From contig NC_085921.1 of assembly GCF_035222485.1 (NCBI RefSeq), positions 992,001 to 1,056,000 on the forward strand: a DNA stretch of 64,000 nt, given 5' to 3'. The DNA is from Podospora pseudoanserina (lineage: Eukaryota; Ascomycota; Sordariomycetes; Sordariales; Podosporaceae). Under the pieces are notes generated by a model. That model worked only from the letters and a program-made list of their open reading frames with translations. It had not been told where the DNA came from and ran no database searches. Positions 12,536 through 22,294 of this stretch are shown one piece after another; the stretch's first letter is position 1, and every line of letters starts with the position of its first letter. A program made the position numbers and the translations under genes.

Positions 12536-13471
12536 GTCGTCGCGTGCCCGATGCGCGTTGGAGTTGGTGTTGACAGGATGGTGGCTTCACGCCGAGAAAG
12601 TTTAAAGAAAACAAGAACCAAAGTCAGGTAGGCGTGGTAAACTTTGGGTGTCCTTTGTGTGTGTCTGTTGTGTGGTCGGGCGGAACTTGGAGGTCGGGAG
12701 AAGACTTGGACCGCTAAAGAAAGTCCAACCACAGCGCGCGCGCAACGACCTCTCTGCCCAGCCTGGCCCGTGGTGCTCCAACAGGGGTGTTCGCCGTAGG
12801 GGAAGATCACTGTGCATAAACCGAGATCAATGACAATAAGCCCGAAGCTCCTCTCTTGTGTTCACTACTTATTGGCCGCCTTACGGAGACCACACCCGAC
12901 CGTCTTACGGAATATCTACACAATCCTTCCGGGCAACAAAATTGTCATCTTTTTCTTTTCCTCTTCTCCTGAAGGCGGCAGAAGTCCAACCGCGCTAGCG
13001 CTTGACGACAACGAGGGGTTACCAACGGGGGGCTCCCGCGCTCGGATGCCTGGGGGATGGTGTCGCACAACCCTGGAATGGAGGCGTGCCACCCACACGA
13101 AGCCAAGAGGAAATTTTGTAGGTTATCTGCATGGGTTCTTTTTACCCGTTCATCAAAGGGGAAGATCGCGTGCGTTTTGCAAGCGTTCCGTGGTGTTGGG
13201 TCGGGTGGGAAACACTGGGTAACCGGCACTGTTGCCCAGAAGCCCGGTTATTCCTCTCAACACCCAGCCCCGCTAGGGCCCTCGAGCTCAGGGGGCCTGG
13301 ACCAGCCCCTTTTTTCGAGAAGGGTGTCATTGCATATCGAGAATTTGGCCGACAGTGACGGCACAGTTTGGTAGTGATCATGTCTTAAACCTTTGAAGAC
13401 ATCAGGTTTGGTAGCAACAGACCAAGTCCAGAGCTGAGTTTTCGGTATTCCACTAAACTCATCGTGCTACT
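12536..13471. other. intergenic, ArfGAP promoter side
   Basis: About 0.9 kb separating the ArfGAP start from the 3' end of the Fta4-like gene. GC-rich with overlapping short open frames on both strands and no recognisable product. Expected to contain the ArfGAP promoter. Confidence 0.5.
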
Positions 13472-14367
13472 CTAATCTGTATTTTCAAAGTCTTCCTCGT
13501 GCGGGATAAGACCACCCAGCCCTTTGAAGAAAAGACCAAAACAAACAATGCCCAGATCGCGAACCACAACCCCAAAACGCCCCCTATTCCCCTCCCACCA
13601 CCCAACTATCACCTCCTCAAAACCTCCCCAACACCCCCTCAACCCCCTCCATCTCCTCATCCCCATCCACATCATCCCCCGCCTCTTCAACCCAACCACC
13701 CGTCCCCCAACCCTCACAAGCAACATCCTCATCCTCTCCAGCTCCTGTTCCACCTCCCCATTCCTCCCCACCAAATTCTCCTGCACACACTCCCCCGCCC
13801 CCTCAAAAGGCTCCAACAGCTTCCTCAACCCCCTCAACCTCCTCACCCGCCCCTCAACCTCCTTCCTCTCCCCCTCCAACCTCTTTAATCTCCCAACTAG
13901 CTCCTCATACCTCACCCTCTCCTCCTCGTCCTCCCCATCATCACCCCCCCATCTATCCGCCAACCTCTCAATCACCACCCCCTCCGCTATTTATTATCAG
14001 CACCCACTCCTTTCCCTCATCATCTTGTTTTTATATAGGTACGTACCTAAATCCTCCCCCTCCCTCACCCCTTCCCCATCCCCCCCATCCCCTCCAACTC
14101 CAGACTTTCGTAAGAAGACGAGATATAAAGCGCCTCAATCTGCTCAGCAACATGCCTCGTCGCCTGTGGCGCATACACCCGTTTGCAGTGCTGCAGCACC
14201 CTATTATTCAGCTTCGCCATCACGTCATTCACAGCCTTGTCCGGTAACTCCTCGTTTGTCGTCTGCCAGGCGCGGGATGGATGCAACAGGTTCGACAACG
14301 CGCGGGTTTGAGCACTCAAAAAGCTGGTTTTGAGGGATATGATTGTTGGCGGGGCGGTGTGTGACAT
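13472..14367 (-). CDS. fta4: kinetochore protein Fta4-like (Sim4/CENP-U-type), frame break
   Basis: Likely orthologue of the Sim4-complex kinetochore subunit Fta4, part of the inner kinetochore (CCAN). The N-terminal exon reads TIISLKTSFLSAQTRALS, HPSRAWQT and YAPQATRHVAEQIEALY, features I associate with this family. The second exon is a Glu/Arg-rich coiled coil with LRGLRKLLEPFEGA, NLVGRNGEVEQELERMRMLL. A canonical 60-bp intron (14046-13987 on the minus strand, GTACGT to TAG with a CTGAT branch site) fits phase only if the first exon reads through a TGA at 14067-14065; one extra G in the four-G run at 14068-14071 would do this. An alternative is an intron starting at that GTGAGG. Near the C-terminus the frame shown becomes Trp/Gly-rich while the neighbouring frame, entered at the five-G run 13676-13680, is acidic and stops at 13617. 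Assignment is good; exact protein end is not. Confidence 0.72.
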
Positions 14368-14811
14368 CTTGTCCGCTACCTACGACGGAAAAATAAAACC
14401 AGAGAAGAAGAGTAGATGTGACTCGGGGGTGATTTTGTCGGTGAGTAGTAAGTTGGAAGTTGAGCAAGTTGTGTAAGTTGACTGTTGTGAGTGAAAAGGC
14501 GACCAATGAGATGAATGGATGGGTGGGTTGGTGTTGTTTGATCAGAAGGAAGGGTTAGGGTTGAACTCCAGCTTCACAACATCACCACACTGCGAAGCAG
14601 ATTGGCCAAACCAACGCTCTCTATTATTCCCAGTAAACTTCCAAAGCATGCAGCTTTGATCATATGGTATAATCGCTTCATCGCCACGGACATACACCGC
14701 AGCAAGACGTATGACTCGGATCGGAACCTTCCCAAATGCAAACCTCACATGCTTCATCCCTCTTACCGGCCCACAGAACCCCAAAATTTGATGCTCCCTC
14801 TTCGTCTCCTC
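14368..14811. other. intergenic, Fta4 promoter side
   Basis: Spacer between the Fta4-like start and the stop codon of the orphan membrane protein. A minus-strand frame at 14542-14784 is open for 80 codons directly downstream of that stop; it could be an extra terminal exon of the orphan gene but no good splice pair was found, so it is left out. Confidence 0.4.
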
Positions 14812-15959
14812 TCAAGTCTCCCTATCCACAGAATATCTGCCGGCATCCCCAAAAGTCCACATCAACATGTCGGCAATATCACCCGCCAACCTTCTCATCT
14901 CTTGGTCCAATCCTCCATGTTGAGGCAGGTCAGGTTTCCCAAACAGCTCGATCCACTGGGGCACCATAACATTCACTCGAGCCTTTCTCTCGTCCATACT
15001 GGGTTCCCCATGTATTCTGCAGGCTATGGTAATAAAGTCGGAGATGGTTGGTGGATAGACACGCGACCTCCTCACTAGATCCGTAATCTTGTTCTCGCAA
15101 GCCTGTGCCTGCTCTAACAAGCTGGGTACCTCGTCCATAGAGTCCTTGAGAAGTTTGATGACCTGAACACGCTGAGCTTGAGCTTCGATGTGTTCCTTGT
15201 AGGCACTGTGGTGCTGGTTAGCTTCTGTGATCATTGCTTATCGAAGAGGGGTGGAGACGCACTGTTGGCAGCAAGAGACTGTATAGCCAAGAATAATGAC
15301 TGGGATGGCCCAGTATGTTTGCAGTAGTGTACAGCTCACGAACTATTTACTATGTTAGTGGTGTATCTTGAAGTGGCCAGGAAGTTAGTGAAAACACTCA
15401 CCGTCAGAAGGAACAGTAGGATGCCGTTGTACAGGAAACGACGGTTGAACTGGTTGCATGCCGCGACATAAACGGACCAAGTCGTAGCCAAATCACCCAG
15501 TCCAATTCTGGGCCTCACCCGTGGCCCTCCCTCAAGCTTGCTGCTGAGTTCCCGCAAAGTGTTGCTCCACTTGTGCGCCTGTTTACGGAGTTGGATGGCG
15601 CTCCTCAGGTGCTGGACAAGCCTAGTCCTTGAGATCAAGTCGAACTCGATCTGGAGGTCCTCTGCGTCGTGGTCGAAGTTGCCCTCGCATCGGCTGGACA
15701 CGCTAAGTGCATGTATAATATCGTCGCAAAGAACAAAGATGCTGATGACGTCGTCGTGGCCCGGCCGATAGAAGATGTCGTGGAGGGATGCCAGATCAGC
15801 GTGCCAACAGGACAGCTCATTCTCGACAATACGTGGCACATCTTCCAACTTGGGCCCGTCTTCCAACTTGGGCCCGTCTTCCAACTTGGGGAATGGCATG
15901 GTTCGTCTTCGAGTAAAAAGGAAGCTGATGGATTCAAGAAATGTCCGCAGCAGAATCAT
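14812..15959 (-). CDS. orphan single-pass membrane protein, coiled coil, unknown function
   Basis: Not recognised. Proposed exons on the minus strand: 15959-15402, 15299-15263 and 15224-14812. Joining exons 1 and 2 in phase creates one hydrophobic segment (LYNGILLFLLTSLFLAIQSL) that neither exon carries alone, which supports the splice and suggests a single membrane pass near residue 185. The region before it holds two helical stretches (IQLRKQAHKWSNTLRELSSK); after it comes another helical region (VQVIKLLKDSMDEVPSLLEQ) and a C-terminal part with LMWTFGDAGRYSVDRET. The N-terminus has three tandem PKLEDG-type hexapeptides encoded by an 18-bp repeat. The second intron would be only 38 bp, short for fungi, so this junction is doubtful; a single long intron to the acceptor before GAACACATC is the alternative. 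The start could be the ATG at 15959 or the internal MPFPKLEDG. Confidence 0.55.
15842..15889. repeat. 18-bp tandem repeat inside orphan gene
   Basis: Nearly three copies of an 18-bp unit (CTTCCAACTTGGGCCCGT on the plus strand). On the minus strand it encodes PKLEDG, PKLEDG, PKLEDV. The first two copies are identical, which suggests a recent expansion. Confidence 0.9.
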
Positions 15960-16743
15960 GATGTCGACTATTTCTCGGTTCGATTGGGGAGAAATGAGAG
16001 ATGATAAGAAGTAAGTGTATCAGTAAGTGTATCAGCAAACTGTATCAGTAAGTGCTGGAAGTGAAGAGAAGAAAGAAATAAGTGATCCAGGAAAAAAAAC
16101 CGCCTGATATACTTGGAAAAGACCAAGTGTTCAAATTTTGTGTTGGTGGGCAAAAACGTCATGTTGCCCAGTGGCGCTTTCAACCTTTCCATGCAAAATA
16201 CGGTTGTGCCAAATGACAACCTCTGGGGAAGGCATGATAGCCATGGAGGAAGGCATGCCTGATGACCTGGGAGCCCCATGGATGACAGGAAGGCATCGTC
16301 GGCGACCGCCCAATGTCCTAGGCTGCACCCTATTAACAGAGGGGTCAGTCATGTTTGACCAAAATCAACAAATAGATCAGACACTGGACAAGGGGCATCC
16401 AATTGCTGCGAGATGGAAGTGTCCATGAGTCCATGACAGTTCGCCCGTTGGAGGAGGGGCCACCGAACGTCAAGCTTCGGCAAATCATCGGACCCGACCG
16501 CTGATTGCAGCTTTGGTTGCAGGGGAGAGCACCTGAGTGCGCCAAGCACTGCCGCCACAGCAAACAGACCTAAGCAAATTGAGCGTCATCATTCGAGTGG
16601 TGCTCTGGCGAAAAAAGCTTGGGAAAGAGAAGCTCCCGTCGATATCCGTCTCCCCGCCCGCCATTGCGACGGCAAAAGGACGACAACACAACCGAACATG
16701 TGCACGGCTGCCTCGGTCTAGTTTTTCTTTTCCATCTCCCAAC
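15960..16743. promoter_or_regulatory. divergent promoter region, orphan gene and CIA84-like gene
   Basis: Spacer between two divergent starts. The CIA84-like frame stays open upstream to 16537, but the mitochondrial-type N-terminus begins at the internal ATG at 16744, so the rest is taken as leader. Short direct repeats of GTAAGTGTATCAG lie at about 16010-16050. No promoter element can be assigned with confidence. Confidence 0.4.
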
Positions 16744-19301
16744 ATGCGGTCGCAGTTGACTCGCAATGCCCACCGTCGACTGCTGGCCGGCGGCCCTGGC
16801 GCCCCTCCATGTCCCGCTTCTGTGCTCTCGAGCTATCATGCCCGCGCTCGATGTCTCGCTGCCTCGACACCTTCGTTGACACTCACGACACCACCTCGAA
16901 GAACCTTCTTTGGCGTGTTCAAGAAGCCTGCCCGCGAACTCAAAGCTCCCGACGTCCCGCCCGGCTATGAAACCTTGCTCCAGTTCAGGGCCCTCGAGGT
17001 CGAAGATGCCCGCCCACCCGAAAGAGAAGGCTTGGTCGCCGGCTTCAAGGAGTTTTTCAACCATATGAGGAAGCGCGGAGGAGCAGCAAAAATAGGCCGC
17101 CGTGTCAGTGTTCCTGGGTCCATAAACTCGACCCAGGCCTTTCTAGCCGTGCGGCTGTTGCGCCATCTTTTATCCACCGAAGGCGGAGGAGACTCTTTTA
17201 CGTTTGCAGATCTCAAGCTCATACTCGAGATTGCTGTGCGGCCGCCGAGAGGAAAAGCGGATAACCACCTCGAGTTGGTGAGGTTGGTGTATGGAGAAAC
17301 GAAGCGGAGGATAGACCATATGCGGACCATCGGGCTGAGCGAGGAGGAGATCACGCAGGCGATTGGCATCTCGGACAGAGATCAAAGCACGTTCTTTGCC
17401 TATTTCATTACCGCCCTTACGAGGTTCGGGGCATCGCAGGAGGCTGTGGAGAGGATGAACGACTACCAGGAGAACCTCCCAAAGCCGTCGCGGGTAGGGG
17501 CCTATACTGATGATGGCGTTAAGGTTATTCAGAAAGCAAATGGGATGTGGATGTGGGTCCTGCGAGGGCTTGCTAACGAAGGTTTGGAAGATGAACTAAT
17601 TCGATCATTCAGCAAACTGGTCAAGGAAAACGGCGTCAAGTACTTGGCTGGCGTTCACGAGATCTTGACGACGTTCTACGCCGAGCGCAACAGAGTTGAA
17701 GAAACAAAGAAATGGTTTAGCAAGCCACTGTTTGCTGGGAGCATCAACCCTGAAACATACATGGCGGTGGTACGATTTGCGCTACGAAACAACGAGCAAG
17801 AGTGGCTGGAATCGGTCATGGAAGATGTAGTCAACTCCAGGCCAACAAAGCAGGTCTGGGACGTTGTATTTCAATGGGCCGTCTTGGCCAAGGGGAAGGG
17901 CGTGGAAGATATCAAGGGCATGTTCAAGGTTATGGGATCACAAAAGACTGAAGACCCTAGCAGGAAGCTCGAACCAGATGGCGACACAATCAACTCTCTT
18001 ATCAGCGCCGCTGCCGAGATCAACAACCCCTACCTGGCGGAAAGGTTTGCCATGCTCGGAAGAGAGCTCCGAATACCACCGACAATCCAGACGATGCTTA
18101 TACAGCTAGATTACCGACTAGACGCTGGTGACATGAGCGGCGCAGCGGAGGTGTATGGCAAGCTTCAGAAAGTCGTCCAAGGCGACGAGGACGTTCCGGT
18201 GGTCAACAAGTATCTCCGCACCCTTTGCACCTCTTCACAGCCACCGCTGGAGAGGATTATCAGCGTCACTGCCGACCTGGAGCACCGACATATCACGCTC
18301 GAACCGGAAACTACCAGATCCCTCTGCGGTGTCTTTTTGCGGTTTGACCAACAGTTTGAAGTCATCGATACCCTCTCACTTCACACGGTATCTTACTCTC
18401 TCGAAGAGCGAGCCATAGTCCGCCAGGCGATGATGGACTACATCACCGACCGCAAAATCAGCACGGCCCGCGTCTGGGACTGCTACCAATTACTGAAACA
18501 GTTCTTCCCGGAAACCTCGACCGATGAGCGCGTCCGGCTCATGGACTCGTTCTTCGACCGCAAGAGACCAGATATGGCGTGTTACATCTTTGGACACATG
18601 CGCGGACACGGGAACCCAGCCCAGAGACCAAACTCGGACATTTACGTCAAGTGTTTTGAGGGTATCGGGCGGTTCCCAGATGCGGAGTCGCTGAGGATGG
18701 TGCACAACATGCTCAAGATGGACACGACGGTGGAGATGAACACCAAGTTGTACAATGGGCTGATGCTGGCTTACGCGGCGTGCGGGGACCCGATTGATGC
18801 GTTGGGTTTCTGGAGGGATATCACGAATAGCAGGGAGGGGCCGAGCTATAACTCGTTGGCGATTGTGATGTGGGCTTGCGAGCTGGCGCCGAGGGGGGAG
18901 GAGACGGCGAGGGAGATTTGGAAGAAGATGGTGAGGATGGATTTGGAGATTCCAAAGGTGGTGTTTGATGGGTATTTGGGGGCGTTGGCGGCGAGCGGGA
19001 AGGCGCAGGAAGAGGTGAAGAAGTTGATTGGGGAAATGGAGAGGGGTTGGGGTTGGGGTATGGGGTTGGGGTAGAGACGTAGGTTCTTTTTCTGTCCTAT
19101 ACTATGGTGAAGTGATTTATACTGACTAATTTTAGGCTGGGGGTAACTTTCAATGCCATCCCGACAATGGAAGGGAAGAACGCGTTTGCTGATTGGGCAA
19201 AGGTGGAACACCCCGAGGTATGGGGTGAGCTGGAGAAGACGGGGAGGAGGGAGACGATTGATGGGCCAAAGTACAATATTGAGAGGAGGTTTGAAGCTTG
19301 A
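16744..19301 (+). CDS. cia84: mitochondrial PPR-like complex I assembly factor, CIA84-like
   Basis: Predicted 830-residue mitochondrial helical-repeat protein resembling complex I intermediate-associated protein 84 of Neurospora, which binds the membrane-arm intermediate during assembly of NADH:ubiquinone oxidoreductase. The start MRSQLTRNAHRRLLAGG is an Arg-rich, Ser-rich targeting presequence, followed by PPRRTFFGVFKKPARELK. The rest is a chain of alpha-helical hairpins with PPR-like spacing (for example AYTDDGVKVIQKANGMWMWV, LYNGLMLAYAACGDPIDALG). The long exon would stop at 19074, but a short intron 19071-19135 (GTAGAG to TTTTAG, with a CTGAC branch site) joins in phase to a 55-codon exon reading TFNAIPTMEGKNAFADWAKV and ending in RRFEA. 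The family call rests on recalled similarity of the N-terminus and the PPR-like architecture; another mitochondrial PPR protein is possible. Confidence 0.78.
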
Positions 19302-19695
19302 AGAGTGTGGGTGGATTATTTAAACGACATGAACTAAAAGTCATTTCGGGGTATTTTGGTGGCCAGGGGGTGGTGGTTGGGGTTTGAAATGCAAAAAAAA
19401 ATGTGTGTGTGTGTGTGTGTGTGTGTGTCTGTGTATAGAAAAGCGAATTGTATTTCAAACTGTTGTAACTTTTGTACATATACAGATATATGAAATCACT
19501 TGGAAAGGTTGGGGTGTGGGATTTACACAATCCAGGTTAAGATGGTTATTGTGCTGTTACAAGCTCTTCACTCGACGCTGTCCGGTTTACCTCAGGGGTG
19601 GTTGATGACAAAATGTGGCCCATTTGTATTGATACAGTTCATTTGAATAATATACACCGACACCGTCTTCCTGTTACCCTCATGTTGCAATTTTA
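19302..19695. other. convergent spacer with GT microsatellite
   Basis: Short spacer between the converging CIA84-like and bS18m genes. It holds a GT dinucleotide run at 19402-19428 preceded by a nine-A run. Confidence 0.8.
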
Positions 19696-20512
19696 CTAGA
19701 AATTCATGGCAGTGTTGATCCTCCCCCTCATCTTCATGACTTCGGGGTGTCTGTGGACGGATGGGTGGATGCCGAGACCGATGGCCCTCCTGATGGCCTT
19801 GGCCATCTTGCGCTGGTTGACGGGACGGAGACCGGTGTCCTTGGAGTGCATGATTCTGCCCAAGGGGGTCATGAATTCGGAGATCATGGAGAAGTTCTGT
19901 TTTGTCTGTGTTAGCAACTGAACCCATTTTCTTTCAGCTACTCTGCCCTCCTTTTCTCTCTGCCACAACTTCCCTCCTCCTCCCCTTTCAGCATCAGATT
20001 CGTCTAATGTCTTTCTTTTCATGATTTCCATCATTCCTGCCTGCCCCTGATATACAACCCACTTTCATCTTTGAGCAAGGAAACCGGACTGCAAGACCTA
20101 CCCTGTAATTATCCAGCGGGTTCACCCCCAACATGTCAATCACATCCCTCTTTGGGCTCTTGACGACCTTCCACTTTTTGGCCTCGGCCGGGCTCAGGTC
20201 GTGGGGGGCGTAGACGTCGCCTTCGCGCCAGCGGCGCGGGTGTTTGCGGAGGTACATGTCGGCGCGGTGCTGGTGCTTGACGACATCCTCGGCGGCTTCG
20301 AAGCCGTAGTTGGTGTGGCCGGTGGGGGAGGGGGCGGAAGGTTGTTCCGGGGCGAAGAGGGAGGCGAGGATTGAGGTTGGGGAGGGGGTTGCTGTTGGGG
20401 GTTTGGTTGAAGCTGGCGAGCGGGTGAGGGCGGGGGAGGGGGTGGGTTGGGAGGAGTAGAATCTTGCTGTTGGCCGGAGGAGGGCTAGGGGGCGGAAGGT
20501 TTTGGTGGACAT
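19696..20512 (-). CDS. mitochondrial small-subunit ribosomal protein bS18m
   Basis: Predicted 203-residue mitoribosomal protein of the bacterial S18 family (Rsm18 in yeast), a component of the small-subunit platform. Exon 1 is 20512-20102 and exon 2 is 19896-19696, joined in phase 0 across a 205-bp intron (GTAGGT to ACACAG...CAG). The conserved S18 core is in exon 2: NFSMISEFMTPLGRIMHSKD, then TGLRPVNQRKMAKAIRRAIG and LGIHPSVHRHPEVM. The N-terminus (MSTKTFRPLALLRPTARFYS) is a typical mitochondrial presequence, followed by a Pro/Ser/Thr-rich linker and the fungal extension with KHPRRWREGDVYAPHDLSPA. A start upstream in the same frame is possible but the presequence begins cleanly at this ATG. 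It is divergent with IMP3. Confidence 0.93.
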
Positions 20513-20870
20513 GGTTGCTGGTGGGCAGGGTGAGTGTGGGCGGCTCTGGCGGGGAGGTATCGTCAAGCGACCTTCAACGGTGCAGTTCGCGATAGTTTTT
20601 GGTGGGTTATTGATTTTGATGCTTGGAATGCCGTGATTGGTTGGAATTGCAAAGCTTAATGTGGGGAGGTGGGTGATTCTTGGTGTGAGACAGGGGTTGC
20701 GGCAGGCAGATGTGGGGGGGCGATAAGGCTATCCAAAATTTCTGGGTTGCAGGATGCCATCAAGGTGCTGTTGTTTTGCTGGTGAATTTAATCAATGACA
20801 CACTTGCGACAAACAACAAAAGACGAAACTATCGACTTTTTGATCGGCGACAAATCGGAGAGCAGCAAGG
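20513..20870. promoter_or_regulatory. shared bidirectional promoter, bS18m and IMP3
   Basis: Only 358 bp separate two divergent start codons, so both promoters and leaders must lie here. No specific element can be named from inspection. Both products belong to ribosome assembly or structure, one mitochondrial and one nucleolar. Confidence 0.6.
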
Positions 20871-21709
20871 ATGGTCAGGAAACTCAAGTTTCATGAGCAG
20901 AAGCTCTTGAAGAAGTGGGTGGTGATGGAATGATCGAGAAAGGGAGAAAGGCTAATGTGGGATGCGCAGGCATGACTTTGTCAATTACAAGCAGGATAAC
21001 AAGCATCGGGATCATGATGTTTCGAGGTATGGATTCTGTACTGTGGTTTTTGATGAATTGGGGCTAATGGTTGGTAGGCGGTATATGATTCAGAAGCCGG
21101 AGGACTATGTATGTTTTGATGGCATCGAGGATTTGGCTGTTTTGTTGCATCTGGACCATTACTGACCTTTTCAAAGCACAAATACAACAAGATTTGTGGC
21201 TCTCTTCGGCAATTGGCCCACCGTCTTAGTGTAAGTTTGGTCTCCGAATGAGTGGACTCTTGACAACCAGCATGCTAATCCTCGATAGTTGCTTCCACCA
21301 GATAACGAGGTCAGAAGAAAACACGAGACCCTTCTTCTGGACAAGCTCTATGACATGGGCATTCTTTCGGTGTGTGACCCCATTCCATGATAAAGCAAAT
21401 GCCCATACTGACTGGTGATTCCAGACCAAGTCAAAGCTGTCTAATGTCGAGCACAAAGTCACAGTCTCAGCCCTTGCCAGACGGCGGTTACCAGTCGTCA
21501 TGACCAGATTACGCATGGCCGAGACCGTCCAGGCTGCCACCAAGATTGTGGAGCAGGGCCATGTCCGTGTTGGTGTTGAGCAAATCCAAGATCCCAGCTT
21601 CCTGGTGACGAGAAGCATGGAGGACTTCGTCACCTGGACCGCTGACAGCAAGATCAAGCGGAACATCATGAAGTACCGCGACAAGCTCGATGATTATGAT
21701 CTGCTCTAG
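20871..21709 (+). CDS. IMP3: U3 snoRNP protein IMP3
   Basis: Complete 183-residue orthologue of IMP3, the S4-domain protein that holds U3 snoRNA on pre-rRNA in the SSU processome during 18S rRNA maturation in the nucleolus. Six exons: 20871-20914, 20970-21026, 21078-21108, 21177-21230, 21289-21369 and 21425-21709; every junction is GT-AG, keeps phase and restores the conserved protein. Landmarks are the start [55 protein letters not shown], and the S4 domain at about 105-170 ([40 protein letters not shown]). The C-terminus [18 protein letters not shown] is almost invariant across fungi. Length matches the family. The dense introns, five in 0.8 kb, are usual for this gene in ascomycetes. Confidence 0.97.
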
Positions 21710-22294
21710 AGTGTTAAGGTACGGGTAGATTTGCTAGGGGCATTTGCATTTTTGGCGTTATTAAGGGCGGATGATAAACTTGGGCGTTGACAAGAGTTTA
21801 CCAGTTTGGCTTTAATTATCTCGTAAGACAATCCGATTTGATTTGATGTTTGTGCTGATTCAATGGGTTGGCCTAGGTCCCTGAAGCGTACCTTCCATGC
21901 TAACACCAGGCCTCCTTCCCCTGATTGACCTGCCTTTGGGGCTCGTGGCAAGATTGTTCGGCGCTCTTTCCATTGATCAGATACTTTGTGGGAGTGTTTG
22001 CCACGCAAGTGTTCGATGACGGCAGACCAACATTCAATCCCCTTGCTCTACACTTCTTCCAATTCCATTCATCCTTCACCCCCGTTTAGTCTTCATTGCA
22101 TCGTCTTTCGTTCATGTCCTAATTCCTATACGTTATCTTCATCTCCTCCTCCGACGTGGACAGAGGCTATCCAAACAACCAACCAACCACCAACCATTCC
22201 TACACCCTTCGCTGGTCCAGAAGCCTCGAGGCCATCGCCTCCTGTCCCTCGTTCATCAGACTCTCTTCCTCAAGTTCATTCCGACTTCACCACA
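21710..22294. other. intergenic, promoter side of MFS gene
   Basis: IMP3 3' region and the leader of the large MFS gene. The MFS frame stays open upstream to 21986 but the first ATG in good context (CACA-ATG) is at 22295. The C-rich, T-rich stretch at 22025-22160 is typical of fungal leaders. Confidence 0.5.
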
